Shown in pieces: positions 34,804-43,851 of a DNA stretch of 58,249 nucleotides. The first letter of the stretch is position 1, and each line of letters begins with the position of its first letter. The stretch spans positions 1-58,249 of the forward strand of contig NZ_JNKO01000019.1 in the NCBI RefSeq assembly GCF_000702885.1, read 5' to 3'. The notes below the pieces were generated by a model that saw nothing but the letters and a program-made list of their open reading frames with translations, did not search any database and was not told where the DNA came from. The DNA comes from Oribacterium sp. P6A1. GTDB lineage: Bacteria > Bacillota > Clostridia > Lachnospirales > Lachnospiraceae. Both the position numbers and the translations under genes were made by a program.

Positions 34804-35670
34804 ATGAGTAAATTAATTAATCCACAGGAAACCATTAAAGTCATTCAGAGCAATGACTTCAAATTTCAAAAACGCTTTGGTCAGAACTTTTTAATAGATG
34901 AGGGTGTTCTTTCTAATATTATTTCCAGCTCTTCCATTACCAAGGATGATTGTGTTCTTGAGATTGGCCCCGGAATTGGTACCATGACACAGGCTCTGGC
35001 TGAAGCCGCAGGACATGTAATTGCTGTCGAAATCGATGCAAATCTAATTCCTATTTTACAGGATACTTTGAAAGATTATTCCAATGTGACTGTAATTCAT
35101 TCTGATGTTCTCAAACTGGATCTTAATGAATTGATTGAAAATTATAACAGTGGTAAACCAATCAAGGTTGTTGCCAATCTTCCATACTACATTACAACCC
35201 CTATTATCATGGGTCTGTTTGAAAGTGAAGCTCCTTTATATTCTATTACAGTAATGGTGCAAAAAGAAGTTGCTGACCGCATGCAGTCCGGACCGGGTAC
35301 TAAAGATTATGGTGCTCTTTCACTTGCTGTACAGTATTACTCTGATCCATATATAGTACAGCTTGTACCGCCAAATTGCTTTATTCCTCGTCCTAACGTA
35401 GGCTCTGCTGTTATCCGCCTTACAAGACATGCCGAATCACCTGTTAAAGTAATCAACGATAAGTGGATGTTTAAACTTATCAAAGCTGCTTTCGGTCAAA
35501 GACGAAAAACCCTGTTAAATTCTCTTTTTTCAGGTGCATCTGTTCCAAAAGACGATACTTTATCTGCCCTTCACAATATGAATTTAAGCGATACTGTTCG
35601 AGGTGAGGCATTGACTCTTGAACAATTTGCGATTTTGTCTGATCTTTTAATCGCGAATGCTTCTGATTAA
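34804..35670 (+). CDS. rsmA: 16S rRNA dimethyladenosine transferase RsmA/KsgA
   Basis: 288 residues. The family start FQKRFGQNFLIDEGVL, SAM motif VLEIGPGIGTMTQAL (about 52-66), VIAVEIDANLIPIL and the catalytic NLPYYITTPIIM (about 126-137) are all present, along with the VQKEVADRM and FGQRRKTLLNSL segments. It dimethylates two adjacent adenines near the 3' end of 16S rRNA in the cytoplasm. AGAGGT precedes the ATG. It follows the HD gene and ends at a strong terminator shared with the leftward operon beyond. Confidence 0.96.
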   Translation: MSKLINPQETIKVIQSNDFKFQKRFGQNFLIDEGVLSNIISSSSITKDDCVLEIGPGIGTMTQALAEAAGHVIAVEIDANLIPILQDTLKDYSNVTVIHSDVLKLDLNELIENYNSGKPIKVVANLPYYITTPIIMGLFESEAPLYSITVMVQKEVADRMQSGPGTKDYGALSLAVQYYSDPYIVQLVPPNCFIPRPNVGSAVIRLTRHAESPVKVINDKWMFKLIKAAFGQRRKTLLNSLFSGASVPKDDTLSALHNMNLSDTVRGEALTLEQFAILSDLLIANASD

Positions 35671-35756
35671 TTTATTAAACAGGAACAGCTATTCAAACCT
35701 GTCACTCAATTCCTTAAGTTAATTCTCAATAACTTTTGCGATACGGTTAAAAAAAT

Positions 35757-35803
35757 AAGAACATGGATACAGTCTTTTAAAGTCTTGTATCCATGTTCTT
35801 TAC
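35757..35803. terminator. Bidirectional terminator
   Basis: A perfect 15-bp stem AAGAACATGGATACA / TGTATCCATGTTCTT with A-rich and T-rich flanks, between convergent rsmA and the par operon. Confidence 0.9.
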
Positions 35804-35817
35804 TTTATACTTTTTCT

Positions 35818-38289
35818 TTATCTTGGTATTATTGCTACAAACTCATTATTATTTTTCTTGAATAATTCCTCTGCATCTTCTCTTCCAACTATAGTCTCAA
35901 TCTGATTTTGAGTATTAACCATAGTTATATTGAACTGATCATATCCTATTATCAGGTTAATATTTTCATTCAAAAAAGCAATAAGAGGATATCCCTTATT
36001 CAAATAATATAAAGCTGAATTCATATCCATACCCGATGCATTTAAAATGATATAATCCTGATATTCATTTAGGGTTCCCAAATTATCAATCAGAGGCATA
36101 ATATCATACATCTTTTCATTATATTTTTTTAATTTGACTATGGTATTTTTATTAGCTCTATTCCAAAGTATCTCTCCGTTTTCATTTGTTACATAACCAT
36201 AATCATCATAGATGAGTTCATAAGCCTGTTTTAAATTTAGAGTTTTTCCTCTGTAATGTCCCAAAGAGTATGCGTAGAAAAGCGGTGTTTTGGATTCTTT
36301 GGAGGTAATATTCAAATCAATTGTTGATGCACGTTCTACCGAGAACTTCTTTGGTGCATAACTCTTTAATGATTTATTTCCTTTTTCCTTTACATCAATG
36401 TACCAGACTTTTCCCAAAGTACTGCTGTTATAATTTGAAAGTCCGGCTGCCTCATCATCATTTTTTTTGTTTGATATAATAGTTTCATTTCCTTCAGACT
36501 TATATCCGCCGGTTGAGTTAATTGATATCTTATCAAATTGAATTCTTAGTCCGCTTACCGAAACATTTGTGAAATACAGTCCTTCTTTTGAATAATTTGT
36601 CTTTTCTTCCGAATCAGGACCTACAATATGTATCTCACTTATTGGTATATCATGTTCCATAGTGTAGTTTTCAGACATTTCAGGTTCTATGATTCCATAT
36701 ATCAGGTCACTCTGATTAAAACCCAGCACCCTCTTATAAGATGAACTCTTTGTTATATCTATTGCTTTATTCGTCTCCAGGTCTAAAAGAGTTATTTTTT
36801 TTGAATGATACATATCTTCCGATTCGGGATCCTGATAAGCTACATATCGATGTGTGTTTGAGCTGATTAGCTCCGTTTCTTCCAATCCTGATACTATAGT
36901 TATTACCTCAAAACTGCTTGTATCAATACCATATACATTTCTTTCATAGTATATATAAAGCATCTTTTCATTTGAAAGATATGATAATTTTTCCATATCC
37001 TCTTTTATTTTTTCAAATGTCTCAGGCATTGCTATAAAGAAATTCTCAATTACTGTCTCGCTTCCTTTATCGTAAGTATAATAAACGACTCCACATTTTC
37101 CTTCGTGTCTTCCCCTGTTTATATATCCATATATCAGGAAATCTACATTACCATTATCATCTACATTAAGTATTTTTAAATCATGCTGTCCGTAATTCGA
37201 TCTGACATCATCAATTTTTGATCTGTAACTGAATATATTTATTACCTTTGCATCTTTTTCCTGATCCAATAACCAAAGTTCTTTATTAGATTTGAACGCT
37301 ATATACTGGCCATTCTCAGATTTGGATACTTTTATGTCCTCAGCATTGCCGATTCCCAATGTCAGTTTTTTATTTGCATAACTTCCTTCATTTCCTTCAT
37401 AGATTTCATGGGTTCTTCTATCGAAGTTCATTATATATATTCTGCTTGGATCATATCTCAGAACAAAATTATCTTCATTTAGAAATCTTTTTTCTTCTCC
37501 GTTTTCATCTGTCATTTTAGTCTCGTATGAAATCTGTATTTCACTCATTACACCATCAAATTCTTTTAAAGTCATATAATAGTGTTCCGATGGTTCCATT
37601 CCGGTACTTCCCCAGGTTATCTGATTGAAACTATTATGAAGATTTACATGAGCAAGTGTTGTATTATCAGCTATTTCTGTCGTTTCCAGATAAGAAGCAA
37701 TGGATTTTGCCTCATTTTTATCAAATGTGGCAGATGTAAAACCAAGTGCAAGTTTTTCCATATCCTTTGTATAGTCATGATCAGTCCATAATATCCTGGT
37801 ATAGTAATTTAAGGATTCTTCTCCTGTATCAAGAGTTATCTTAAGAATATACTCCTGCTCTTTTTTTATAAGATTCTGTATAGGTAATACAATATTTGTA
37901 TTTCCGTTTGTTCTATCTATACTCGTCACCGTACCATTTTCAATCAGATGGTTTAAATCAAGGGATCTGATCTCATATTTTGCTGACATGACCATGTTAT
38001 CATATTCCTGAACTATAAGCTCAAGTTTACGGTCTTCGGGCAGCACAGTTATCATATCTCTTTCGTTATTATTACCCATTTCCTGGATATATGCATGCAT
38101 AGGATTAAGCATATACTCATTTTCCTTTACATACATTACAGGTAAAGCTGGTTCATCCATTGAGCTGTAAACCTCATTTGAATGTTCCATTGAAGAATAG
38201 GAAATAAAAAAATAAATAAGAAGAGCAGCAATAAATATGCCGCTCATGATAGTAATTCGTTTTATTTTGTTTATCGTTTGTTTTTTCAC
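35818..38289 (-). CDS. Large membrane-anchored protein of unknown function, last gene of the par operon
   Basis: 823 residues. One N-terminal membrane helix (about 12-31) leaves some 790 residues probably outside. The middle (about 300-520) has repeated WLLDQE, YGIDTSSFEVITI and ITLLDLETNKAIDI strands that look like beta-propeller blades. The last ~130 residues (GKTLNLKQAYELIYDDYGYV, MDMNSALYYLNKGYPLIAFL, NLIIGYD) resemble a C39-like papain fold but lack a Cys at the expected place. I do not recognise a named family. It starts with GTG overlapping the DUF4446 stop by 4 bp, so the two are translationally linked. Segregation and surface roles could be linked, but that is only a guess. Confidence 0.72.
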   Translation of the reverse strand: MKKQTINKIKRITIMSGIFIAALLIYFFISYSSMEHSNEVYSSMDEPALPVMYVKENEYMLNPMHAYIQEMGNNNERDMITVLPEDRKLELIVQEYDNMVMSAKYEIRSLDLNHLIENGTVTSIDRTNGNTNIVLPIQNLIKKEQEYILKITLDTGEESLNYYTRILWTDHDYTKDMEKLALGFTSATFDKNEAKSIASYLETTEIADNTTLAHVNLHNSFNQITWGSTGMEPSEHYYMTLKEFDGVMSEIQISYETKMTDENGEEKRFLNEDNFVLRYDPSRIYIMNFDRRTHEIYEGNEGSYANKKLTLGIGNAEDIKVSKSENGQYIAFKSNKELWLLDQEKDAKVINIFSYRSKIDDVRSNYGQHDLKILNVDDNGNVDFLIYGYINRGRHEGKCGVVYYTYDKGSETVIENFFIAMPETFEKIKEDMEKLSYLSNEKMLYIYYERNVYGIDTSSFEVITIVSGLEETELISSNTHRYVAYQDPESEDMYHSKKITLLDLETNKAIDITKSSSYKRVLGFNQSDLIYGIIEPEMSENYTMEHDIPISEIHIVGPDSEEKTNYSKEGLYFTNVSVSGLRIQFDKISINSTGGYKSEGNETIISNKKNDDEAAGLSNYNSSTLGKVWYIDVKEKGNKSLKSYAPKKFSVERASTIDLNITSKESKTPLFYAYSLGHYRGKTLNLKQAYELIYDDYGYVTNENGEILWNRANKNTIVKLKKYNEKMYDIMPLIDNLGTLNEYQDYIILNASGMDMNSALYYLNKGYPLIAFLNENINLIIGYDQFNITMVNTQNQIETIVGREDAEELFKKNNNEFVAIIPR

Positions 38290-38789
38290 TTTTGTTCTTT
38301 CTCTCTATATCCTAAAGCCTGTTCCAATGCCAGCCTTTCTTCGGCTCCCAACTCAACTTCTGTTGTTCCGGCATCTACGTCCTTTATGTATAAAAAACAA
38401 CCTTCTCTGGAATGTACAGAATTAATAACAAAACCGGTATTTGTATAATCAAGTAATGCAATAGCAAATGACATATTTCCGCCCATTCCACCGAATGCAT
38501 TATATTTTATCAAACCGAACTTCTGAAATGATGCTCTGATATTTTTATTCAGAATCCTCATTACCTCTTTATTCTTACTATCCTCTTCTATCAAAACGTT
38601 AACCTGATTCTGCAGGTCAATAAAAAAATCCTGTAGTGTTCTGGCATTTTTACCTCTCATGAAGTAATCATACTGTCTATACAGTTTCTTATATCTTACG
38701 TTTGCATTCACGGAAATTGCCAATGCGATCACTCCGACCAGCAATGCTGCAGAGGATATCACAAGTAGAATTAATTCAGTATCAAACAT
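38286..38789 (-). CDS. DUF4446 family protein
   Basis: 167 residues. An N-terminal membrane helix (LILLVISSAALLVGVIALAI) is followed by a helical segment and the DUF4446 core: FGLIKYNAFGGMGGNMSFAIALLD, GFVINSVHSREGCFLYIKDV, and a C-terminal LGAEERLALEQAL. This family typically lies next to parA/parB in Clostridia, as here; function is unknown, perhaps linking the chromosome-segregation locus to the membrane. GGGAG precedes the ATG. It is 20 bp downstream of parB. Confidence 0.88.
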   Translation of the reverse strand: MFDTELILLVISSAALLVGVIALAISVNANVRYKKLYRQYDYFMRGKNARTLQDFFIDLQNQVNVLIEEDSKNKEVMRILNKNIRASFQKFGLIKYNAFGGMGGNMSFAIALLDYTNTGFVINSVHSREGCFLYIKDVDAGTTEVELGAEERLALEQALGYREKEQK

Positions 38790-38808
38790 TTCAATAAACT
38801 CCCTTATT

Positions 38809-39882
38809 TTACTGATTTCTAACAGAATTAAGAATCATATAGATACGATCTAATTCATCCTGTGAATAATATTCTATTTCCAATTTACCTTTATCTTTAT
38901 TTTTAGGAACAATAGATACCTTAGTTCCTAAATTTGCCTTTAGCTTATTTTCTATATCTTTATATATTATTTTTAATCTTTTTAATTCTTCTGCTTCAGG
39001 TGATGAGTTATTATTCTTCTTTTCCTTTGATAATTTATCAAGTCTCACGAGATTTTCTATTTCACGAACAGAAAGATTCTCTTTTGCACACCTCAGAGCT
39101 ATCTTTTTTCTAAGTTCGTCATCATCAATTGCCAAAAGAGCTCTCGCATGTCCCTGTGTTATAAGACCTTCTCTGAGTATATCCAAGATCTCATCATCCA
39201 ATTTTAACAGACGAAGGCTATTTGTAATTGTAGTTCTGTTCTTAGAAACTCTTGAAGCAACCTGCTCCTGTGTCATCCCATAATCATCTATCAAAGACTG
39301 ATATGCCAGAGCTTCTTCCACCGGATTGAGATCATCTCTCTGGATGTTCTCAATTATTGACATTTCACGACTTGTTTTCTCATCAACATTCTTTATGACA
39401 ACCGGTATTTCAGTGAGTCCTGCAAGTCTTGCAGCTCTCCATCTTCTTTCACCTGCTACAATGTCATAAAATGCACCATTTTCCTTTACAACGATTGGAG
39501 AAATAACTCCATACTCTCTGATGGAATCTGCCAGTTCCTGTAATTTTGTTTCATCAAAATCCTTTCTTGGCTGATTTTTATCCGGTTGGATTCTGCTTAA
39601 TTTTATTAATATTGATCCATCACCTTCTATATTTAATTCTTCATTATTTTCGTCATCATTTTTAATATTATCTATAGCAGAATCTTCTTTATCTAATTCA
39701 TCTGTAGCGACTTCATATTCACCAAAATGATTAGTTATATTTTTTGTATGCACATTATCTTGTCTGCCATCAGCAATTGTCTCGGCGACTGTTTTAAAAC
39801 TCTTTGGTTTTTTTACTTCTGTCCCGGTATTTCCAAATATAGCTCCCAATCCTTTTCCGAGTCCATGTTCCTGCTTAGCCAT
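38809..39882 (-). CDS. parB: Chromosome partitioning protein ParB (Spo0J)
   Basis: 357 residues. An acidic spacer (about 25-90) separates the ParA-activating N-terminus from the CTPase domain, which has DKNQPRKDFDETKLQELADSI and the GERRWRAARLAG motif. Then comes the helix-turn-helix for parS: EQVASRVSKNRTTITNSLRLLKL. A C-terminal dimerisation region ends in a short basic and acidic tail. ParB loads on parS, slides as a CTP clamp and recruits SMC in known bacteria. Its start codon lies within the end of parA (8-bp overlap). Two parS sites are found nearby. Confidence 0.96.
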   Translation of the reverse strand: MAKQEHGLGKGLGAIFGNTGTEVKKPKSFKTVAETIADGRQDNVHTKNITNHFGEYEVATDELDKEDSAIDNIKNDDENNEELNIEGDGSILIKLSRIQPDKNQPRKDFDETKLQELADSIREYGVISPIVVKENGAFYDIVAGERRWRAARLAGLTEIPVVIKNVDEKTSREMSIIENIQRDDLNPVEEALAYQSLIDDYGMTQEQVASRVSKNRTTITNSLRLLKLDDEILDILREGLITQGHARALLAIDDDELRKKIALRCAKENLSVREIENLVRLDKLSKEKKNNNSSPEAEELKRLKIIYKDIENKLKANLGTKVSIVPKNKDKGKLEIEYYSQDELDRIYMILNSVRNQ

Positions 39883-40651
39883 AAATTGCGTCTCCCTTAC
39901 TCATTACTTCTGCCGCTAATTTTCTATAACTGTCTGCTCCACTAGAGGATGAATCATATTGTGTTATCGGTAAACCATGACTAGGCGCTTCTGCCAGTCG
40001 TACATTTCTTGGTATCAGTGTCTCATATATATTTCCATCAAAATACTGTTTTACTGTTTCCACTACCTGCTGTGATAATTTATTTCTGCCATCATACATG
40101 GTTAATACTATGCCTTCTATAACTAAATCAGGATTTAAGCCCTGTTTAACTATTGAAATTGTATTTAAAACCTGATTCAAACCCTCCAATGCATAATATT
40201 CACACTGTATGGGTATAATTACAGAGCTTGCAGCACTCAAAGCATTTACTGTAATTGTTCCCAGACTCGGGGGACAATCAATCAGTATATAATCGTATTT
40301 TTCAATACAATCTGAAAGAAGACTTTTTAAAATCAAGTTCTTATTATCCTGATCTGCAAATTCCACTTCTACGGCAGCTAAATTCATATCCGCCGGAATG
40401 AGATCCATGTTTTCAATTACATCCATGAGAATTGCTTCCTCAATTTCGCATTCCCCTGTCAATACACGGTAAATAGTATTATTGACATCTTCTCTTCCTA
40501 TTCCAAATCCACTTGTAGCATTTCCCTGGGGATCAAAGTCTACTAATAAAACCCTTTGATTTGCCTCAGCAAGCGTAGCTGCCAGATTTATAGCAGTTGT
40601 AGTTTTTCCTACTCCACCCTTTTGATTAGTGATTGCAATTATTCTCCCCAT
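39875..40651 (-). CDS. parA: Chromosome partitioning ATPase ParA (Soj)
   Basis: 258 residues. The deviant Walker A KGGVGKTTTAINLAA includes the signature Lys near residue 11. Walker A' LLVDFDPQGNATSG and Walker B YILIDCPPSLG follow, with no DNA-binding N-terminal extension, as in chromosomal Soj proteins. It binds DNA non-specifically as an ATP dimer and helps position origins and control DnaA. GGGAGA precedes the ATG. It is the first gene of the parA-parB-DUF4446-surface protein operon; a parS site lies 127 bp upstream of its start. Confidence 0.97.
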   Translation of the reverse strand: MGRIIAITNQKGGVGKTTTAINLAATLAEANQRVLLVDFDPQGNATSGFGIGREDVNNTIYRVLTGECEIEEAILMDVIENMDLIPADMNLAAVEVEFADQDNKNLILKSLLSDCIEKYDYILIDCPPSLGTITVNALSAASSVIIPIQCEYYALEGLNQVLNTISIVKQGLNPDLVIEGIVLTMYDGRNKLSQQVVETVKQYFDGNIYETLIPRNVRLAEAPSHGLPITQYDSSSSGADSYRKLAAEVMSKGDAIYG

Positions 40652-40777
40652 ATTTCTCCCAATTTAATACCTAGTGATAATTAATCTACTGATTGCCTTG
40701 ACTTTAAACATAGTTTAAAGCCGCCTACATATATAATATATTATATTTTACATGATTTGTGATTCAAAATGTGAGAA

Positions 40778-40793
40778 TGTTTCACGTGAAACA
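40778..40793. promoter_or_regulatory. parS site upstream of parA
   Basis: TGTTTCACGTGAAACA, a perfect 16-bp ParB site, 127 bp upstream of the parA start. Flanks add one base pair of symmetry on each side. Confidence 0.93.
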
Positions 40794-40912
40794 TCAGAAT
40801 AGTAATTATTATAGAATATAATTTTAGCAACGATATTTTACTTCATTGTACTTACAGTGTCAATTTATGCTGATAATAATATATATCAATTTATTAAATT
40901 GTTTATTATTTC

Positions 40913-40945
40913 AAAAAGAAGACTCAGCGACTGAGTCTTCTTTTT
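40913..40945. terminator. Terminator of the rpmH-rsmG gene train
   Basis: GAAGACTCAG - CGA - CTGAGTCTTC flanked by AAAAA and TTTTTA. It lies beyond the rsmG stop and could act both ways. Confidence 0.88.
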
Positions 40946-41055
40946 ATTAAAACTTATATATGATTAGTAAAATAAAACATCTTTACATGTATAGATCTAT
41001 AATAATATGAATAATTAGATTTATTAGTATTTGATACTACACTTTTCATATCACT

Positions 41056-41802
41056 TTATAAAGGAGATTTTGAAGGAGTACCTGCTTTTCTTGGATAATT
41101 TTTTCCTGTATTCTTTATCTTCCTAATAAATATTATTGATCTTTCAGATATATCATCTGTTAAAACAAAGTGGATCTGATTTTCTACTTTACCACCTAAA
41201 ATCTTTATTGCCTTCTCTGCTTGATTTAACTCCTCTTCTATTTTCCCGGACTTGTATGCTATAAAATAACCGTTTAACTTTACAAAAGGCAAATCATATT
41301 CTGTAAGTGTCGATAAATTTGCAACTGCCCTAGAAGTAGAAAAATCAAATTTCTCTCTGAACTTTGGATCATGTGCTAAATCCTCTGCTCTTCCATGAAC
41401 CAATTCTATTTTATCCAGCTTAAGTTCCTTAATCACATCTTCTATAAAATTCAATCTTTTCTTTAATGAATCAGATAAAACAATATTTAAATCAGGGAAT
41501 AAGATTTTTAAAACCAAACCTGGAAATCCTGCTCCTGTACCTACATCTATCAAAAACTTATCCTTCAAAAATGAGTTATTGATTCTATTTCCTTCTAATT
41601 CCATATTGTAAATGCACATAGAATCTATGAAGTGTTTAACAATCACATCATGTTCTTCTGTGATTGCTGTTAAATTCATCACTTTATTTTTTTCTACAAG
41701 CATTATATAAAACTTATATAACTGTTCAATCATTAAGTCATTAAGTTCTAAATTAATTTTATTAGCATTCAAAATCAGATCATTTCTAAAACTTTCAGTC
41801 AT
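41056..41802 (-). CDS. rsmG: 16S rRNA m7G methyltransferase RsmG (GidB)
   Basis: 248 residues. MNLTAITEEHDVIVKHFIDSM is the family start; the SAM-binding site is FLIDVGTGAGFPGLVLKILFP (about 80-100), followed by LSDSLKKRLNFIEDVI and the STSRAVANLSTLTEY catalytic region. It methylates a guanine in the 530 loop of 16S rRNA; loss gives low-level streptomycin resistance in other species. A Lys-rich tail is present. AAAGGAG precedes the ATG. It follows mnmG with a 114-bp spacer that holds the palindromic parS. Confidence 0.95.
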   Translation of the reverse strand: MTESFRNDLILNANKINLELNDLMIEQLYKFYIMLVEKNKVMNLTAITEEHDVIVKHFIDSMCIYNMELEGNRINNSFLKDKFLIDVGTGAGFPGLVLKILFPDLNIVLSDSLKKRLNFIEDVIKELKLDKIELVHGRAEDLAHDPKFREKFDFSTSRAVANLSTLTEYDLPFVKLNGYFIAYKSGKIEEELNQAEKAIKILGGKVENQIHFVLTDDISERSIIFIRKIKNTGKNYPRKAGTPSKSPL

Positions 41803-41853
41803 ATTAATTTCTCTCCTTTATATAATATATTTCCTATAAAAATTTACTCTTAC

Positions 41854-41905
41854 CTATAATATCCTCCGTAATGTTTCACGTGAAACATTACGGAGGATAT
41901 TATAG
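41854..41905. promoter_or_regulatory. parS at the centre of a perfect 52-bp palindrome
   Basis: The 16-bp parS TGTTTCACGTGAAACA spans 41872-41887. Symmetry continues without a mismatch for 18 more bases on each side, so each arm is 26 nt; the outer arms contain ACGGAGGATATTATAG and its complement. It lies between mnmG and rsmG and could also form a hairpin in their transcript. Confidence 0.93.
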
Positions 41906-41916
41906 TATAATTTATA

Positions 41917-43827
41917 TTATTTTTCACTTCTATGTTTATAAGATTCAATATAAACCAGCAATACACTTATATCAGCCGGACTGACACCACTGATTCTACT
42001 TGCCATTCCAACATTTTCAGGCTTAATTCTTGATAGTTTTTGACGTGCCTCTAAGCGTAGATTCGAAATAGAATTATAATCAATGTCTGAAGGAATCTTC
42101 TTATTCTCAAGTTTTTTAAAAGCTTCAACCTGAGACAACTGTCTTTTAATATAACCTTCATATTTTATTTCGATTCCAACCTCTTCTCTGACATTATAAG
42201 GTAACTCAGGTCTATCCATATCAATTTCTTTAATTATCTCATAATCAAGTTCAGGTCTTTTTATAAGTTCGGCTAATGAAATACCGGAATTCAATGGATT
42301 TGAATTATGTTCTACTAAGAATCTATTTACATAATCACTATTGCCAATAAAAGTATTCTTAAGACGAATAACTTCCTTTTTGATCATTTCAATCTTATTA
42401 CAAGTATCTTCATATTCGGTATCTGAAACAAGACCTACCTTATGCCCTATTTCACGAAGTCTTATATCAGCATTATCTTGTCTAAGTAATAAACGATATT
42501 CCGATCTGCTGGTCATCATACGGTATGGTTCAAAATTCTCTTTGGTAACAAGATCATCTATTAAAACACCTATATAAGCTTGTGATCTATCAAGAATTAC
42601 AGGATCTTTATCCTTTAATTTCATTGCTGCATTTATACCGGCCATCAATCCCTGAACAGCAGCTTCCTCATAACCAGATGACCCATTAAACTGACCTGCA
42701 GCAAATAGACCATCAATATTCATAAACTCAAGATTAGACTTTAGTTGTGTCGCATCAATACAATCATATTCAATTGCATATGCATTTCTTACAATATGGA
42801 CGTTTTCAAACCCATCCATAGAATGATACATAGCATACTGTACATCTTCCGGCATAGAACTAGACATTCCACTCAGATACATTTCATTAGTATATAATCC
42901 TTCGGGTTCGATAAATATTTGATGACGTTCCTTATCAGGAAATTTCATTACCTTATCTTCTATCGAAGGACAGTATCTTGGTCCTACACCCTCAATAGAA
43001 CCATTAAACATAGGAGATCTGTCTATATTACTTCTTATAATGTCATGTGTCTTTTCATTTGTATAAACAAGCCAGCAATCAACCTGCTCTTTTTGTACAG
43101 ACTCGAACTTAGTCGAAAATGAGAATGGAATAACCGGAACATCGCCCTTTTGAACCTCAAACTTAGAAAAATCCAAAGTACGTTTATCTACTCGCGCAGG
43201 AGTTCCTGTTTTAAATCTGAACATACGTACGCCGTTATTTTTTAAGGAGTCTGTTAAATGCGTTGCAGCTCTTAAACCATTAGGTCCGGTATATTCTATT
43301 AAATCTCCAGTTAAACATCTTGAATTTAAGTAAACACCGGTACAAAGAACTACTGCCCCAGCATGATATATTGCTCCGGAAGTAGTTTTTACACCTTTAA
43401 TTTTCTTAGAGGCATTTCCATCCATGAAATCCTCCGTTAAAATCTCAGATACTTCTGCCTGTCTTATAGTAAGATGAGGCTGATTTTCAAGAGTTCTTCG
43501 CATTTCTCTGGTGTAGGACTGTTTATCGGCCTGAGCTCTTAAACTATGAACAGCAGGACCTTTAGACTTATTAAGCATTTTTGACTGGATAAAAGTTTTA
43601 TCAATATTTTTACCCATCTCTCCGCCCAAAGCATCAAGCTCTCTTACAAGATGACCTTTTGAACTGCCTCCTATATTGGGATTACAGGGCATAAGTGCAA
43701 TACTATCCACACTGACAGTAAAAATAATAGTATCAAGACCAAGACGCGCACATGCAAGCGCTGCTTCACATCCTGCATGACCGGCACCAACTATAGCAAC
43801 ATCATAAGATTCTTCAACAAAAGCCAT
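41917..43827 (-). CDS. mnmG: tRNA uridine modification FAD enzyme MnmG (GidA)
   Basis: 636 residues, the standard length. The FAD-binding dinucleotide fold is at the N-terminus ([21 protein letters not shown]). The family signatures [33 protein letters not shown] and [19 protein letters not shown] follow, with a C-terminal helical MnmE-binding domain. With MnmE it installs the carboxymethylaminomethyl group on U34 of certain tRNAs. AGGAG precedes the ATG. It is 24 bp downstream of mnmE, so the two partner subunits are co-transcribed. Confidence 0.97.
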   Translation of the reverse strand: MAFVEESYDVAIVGAGHAGCEAALACARLGLDTIIFTVSVDSIALMPCNPNIGGSSKGHLVRELDALGGEMGKNIDKTFIQSKMLNKSKGPAVHSLRAQADKQSYTREMRRTLENQPHLTIRQAEVSEILTEDFMDGNASKKIKGVKTTSGAIYHAGAVVLCTGVYLNSRCLTGDLIEYTGPNGLRAATHLTDSLKNNGVRMFRFKTGTPARVDKRTLDFSKFEVQKGDVPVIPFSFSTKFESVQKEQVDCWLVYTNEKTHDIIRSNIDRSPMFNGSIEGVGPRYCPSIEDKVMKFPDKERHQIFIEPEGLYTNEMYLSGMSSSMPEDVQYAMYHSMDGFENVHIVRNAYAIEYDCIDATQLKSNLEFMNIDGLFAAGQFNGSSGYEEAAVQGLMAGINAAMKLKDKDPVILDRSQAYIGVLIDDLVTKENFEPYRMMTSRSEYRLLLRQDNADIRLREIGHKVGLVSDTEYEDTCNKIEMIKKEVIRLKNTFIGNSDYVNRFLVEHNSNPLNSGISLAELIKRPELDYEIIKEIDMDRPELPYNVREEVGIEIKYEGYIKRQLSQVEAFKKLENKKIPSDIDYNSISNLRLEARQKLSRIKPENVGMASRISGVSPADISVLLVYIESYKHRSEK

Positions 43828-43851
43828 ATTTTAAACTCCTAAAAACAGACA

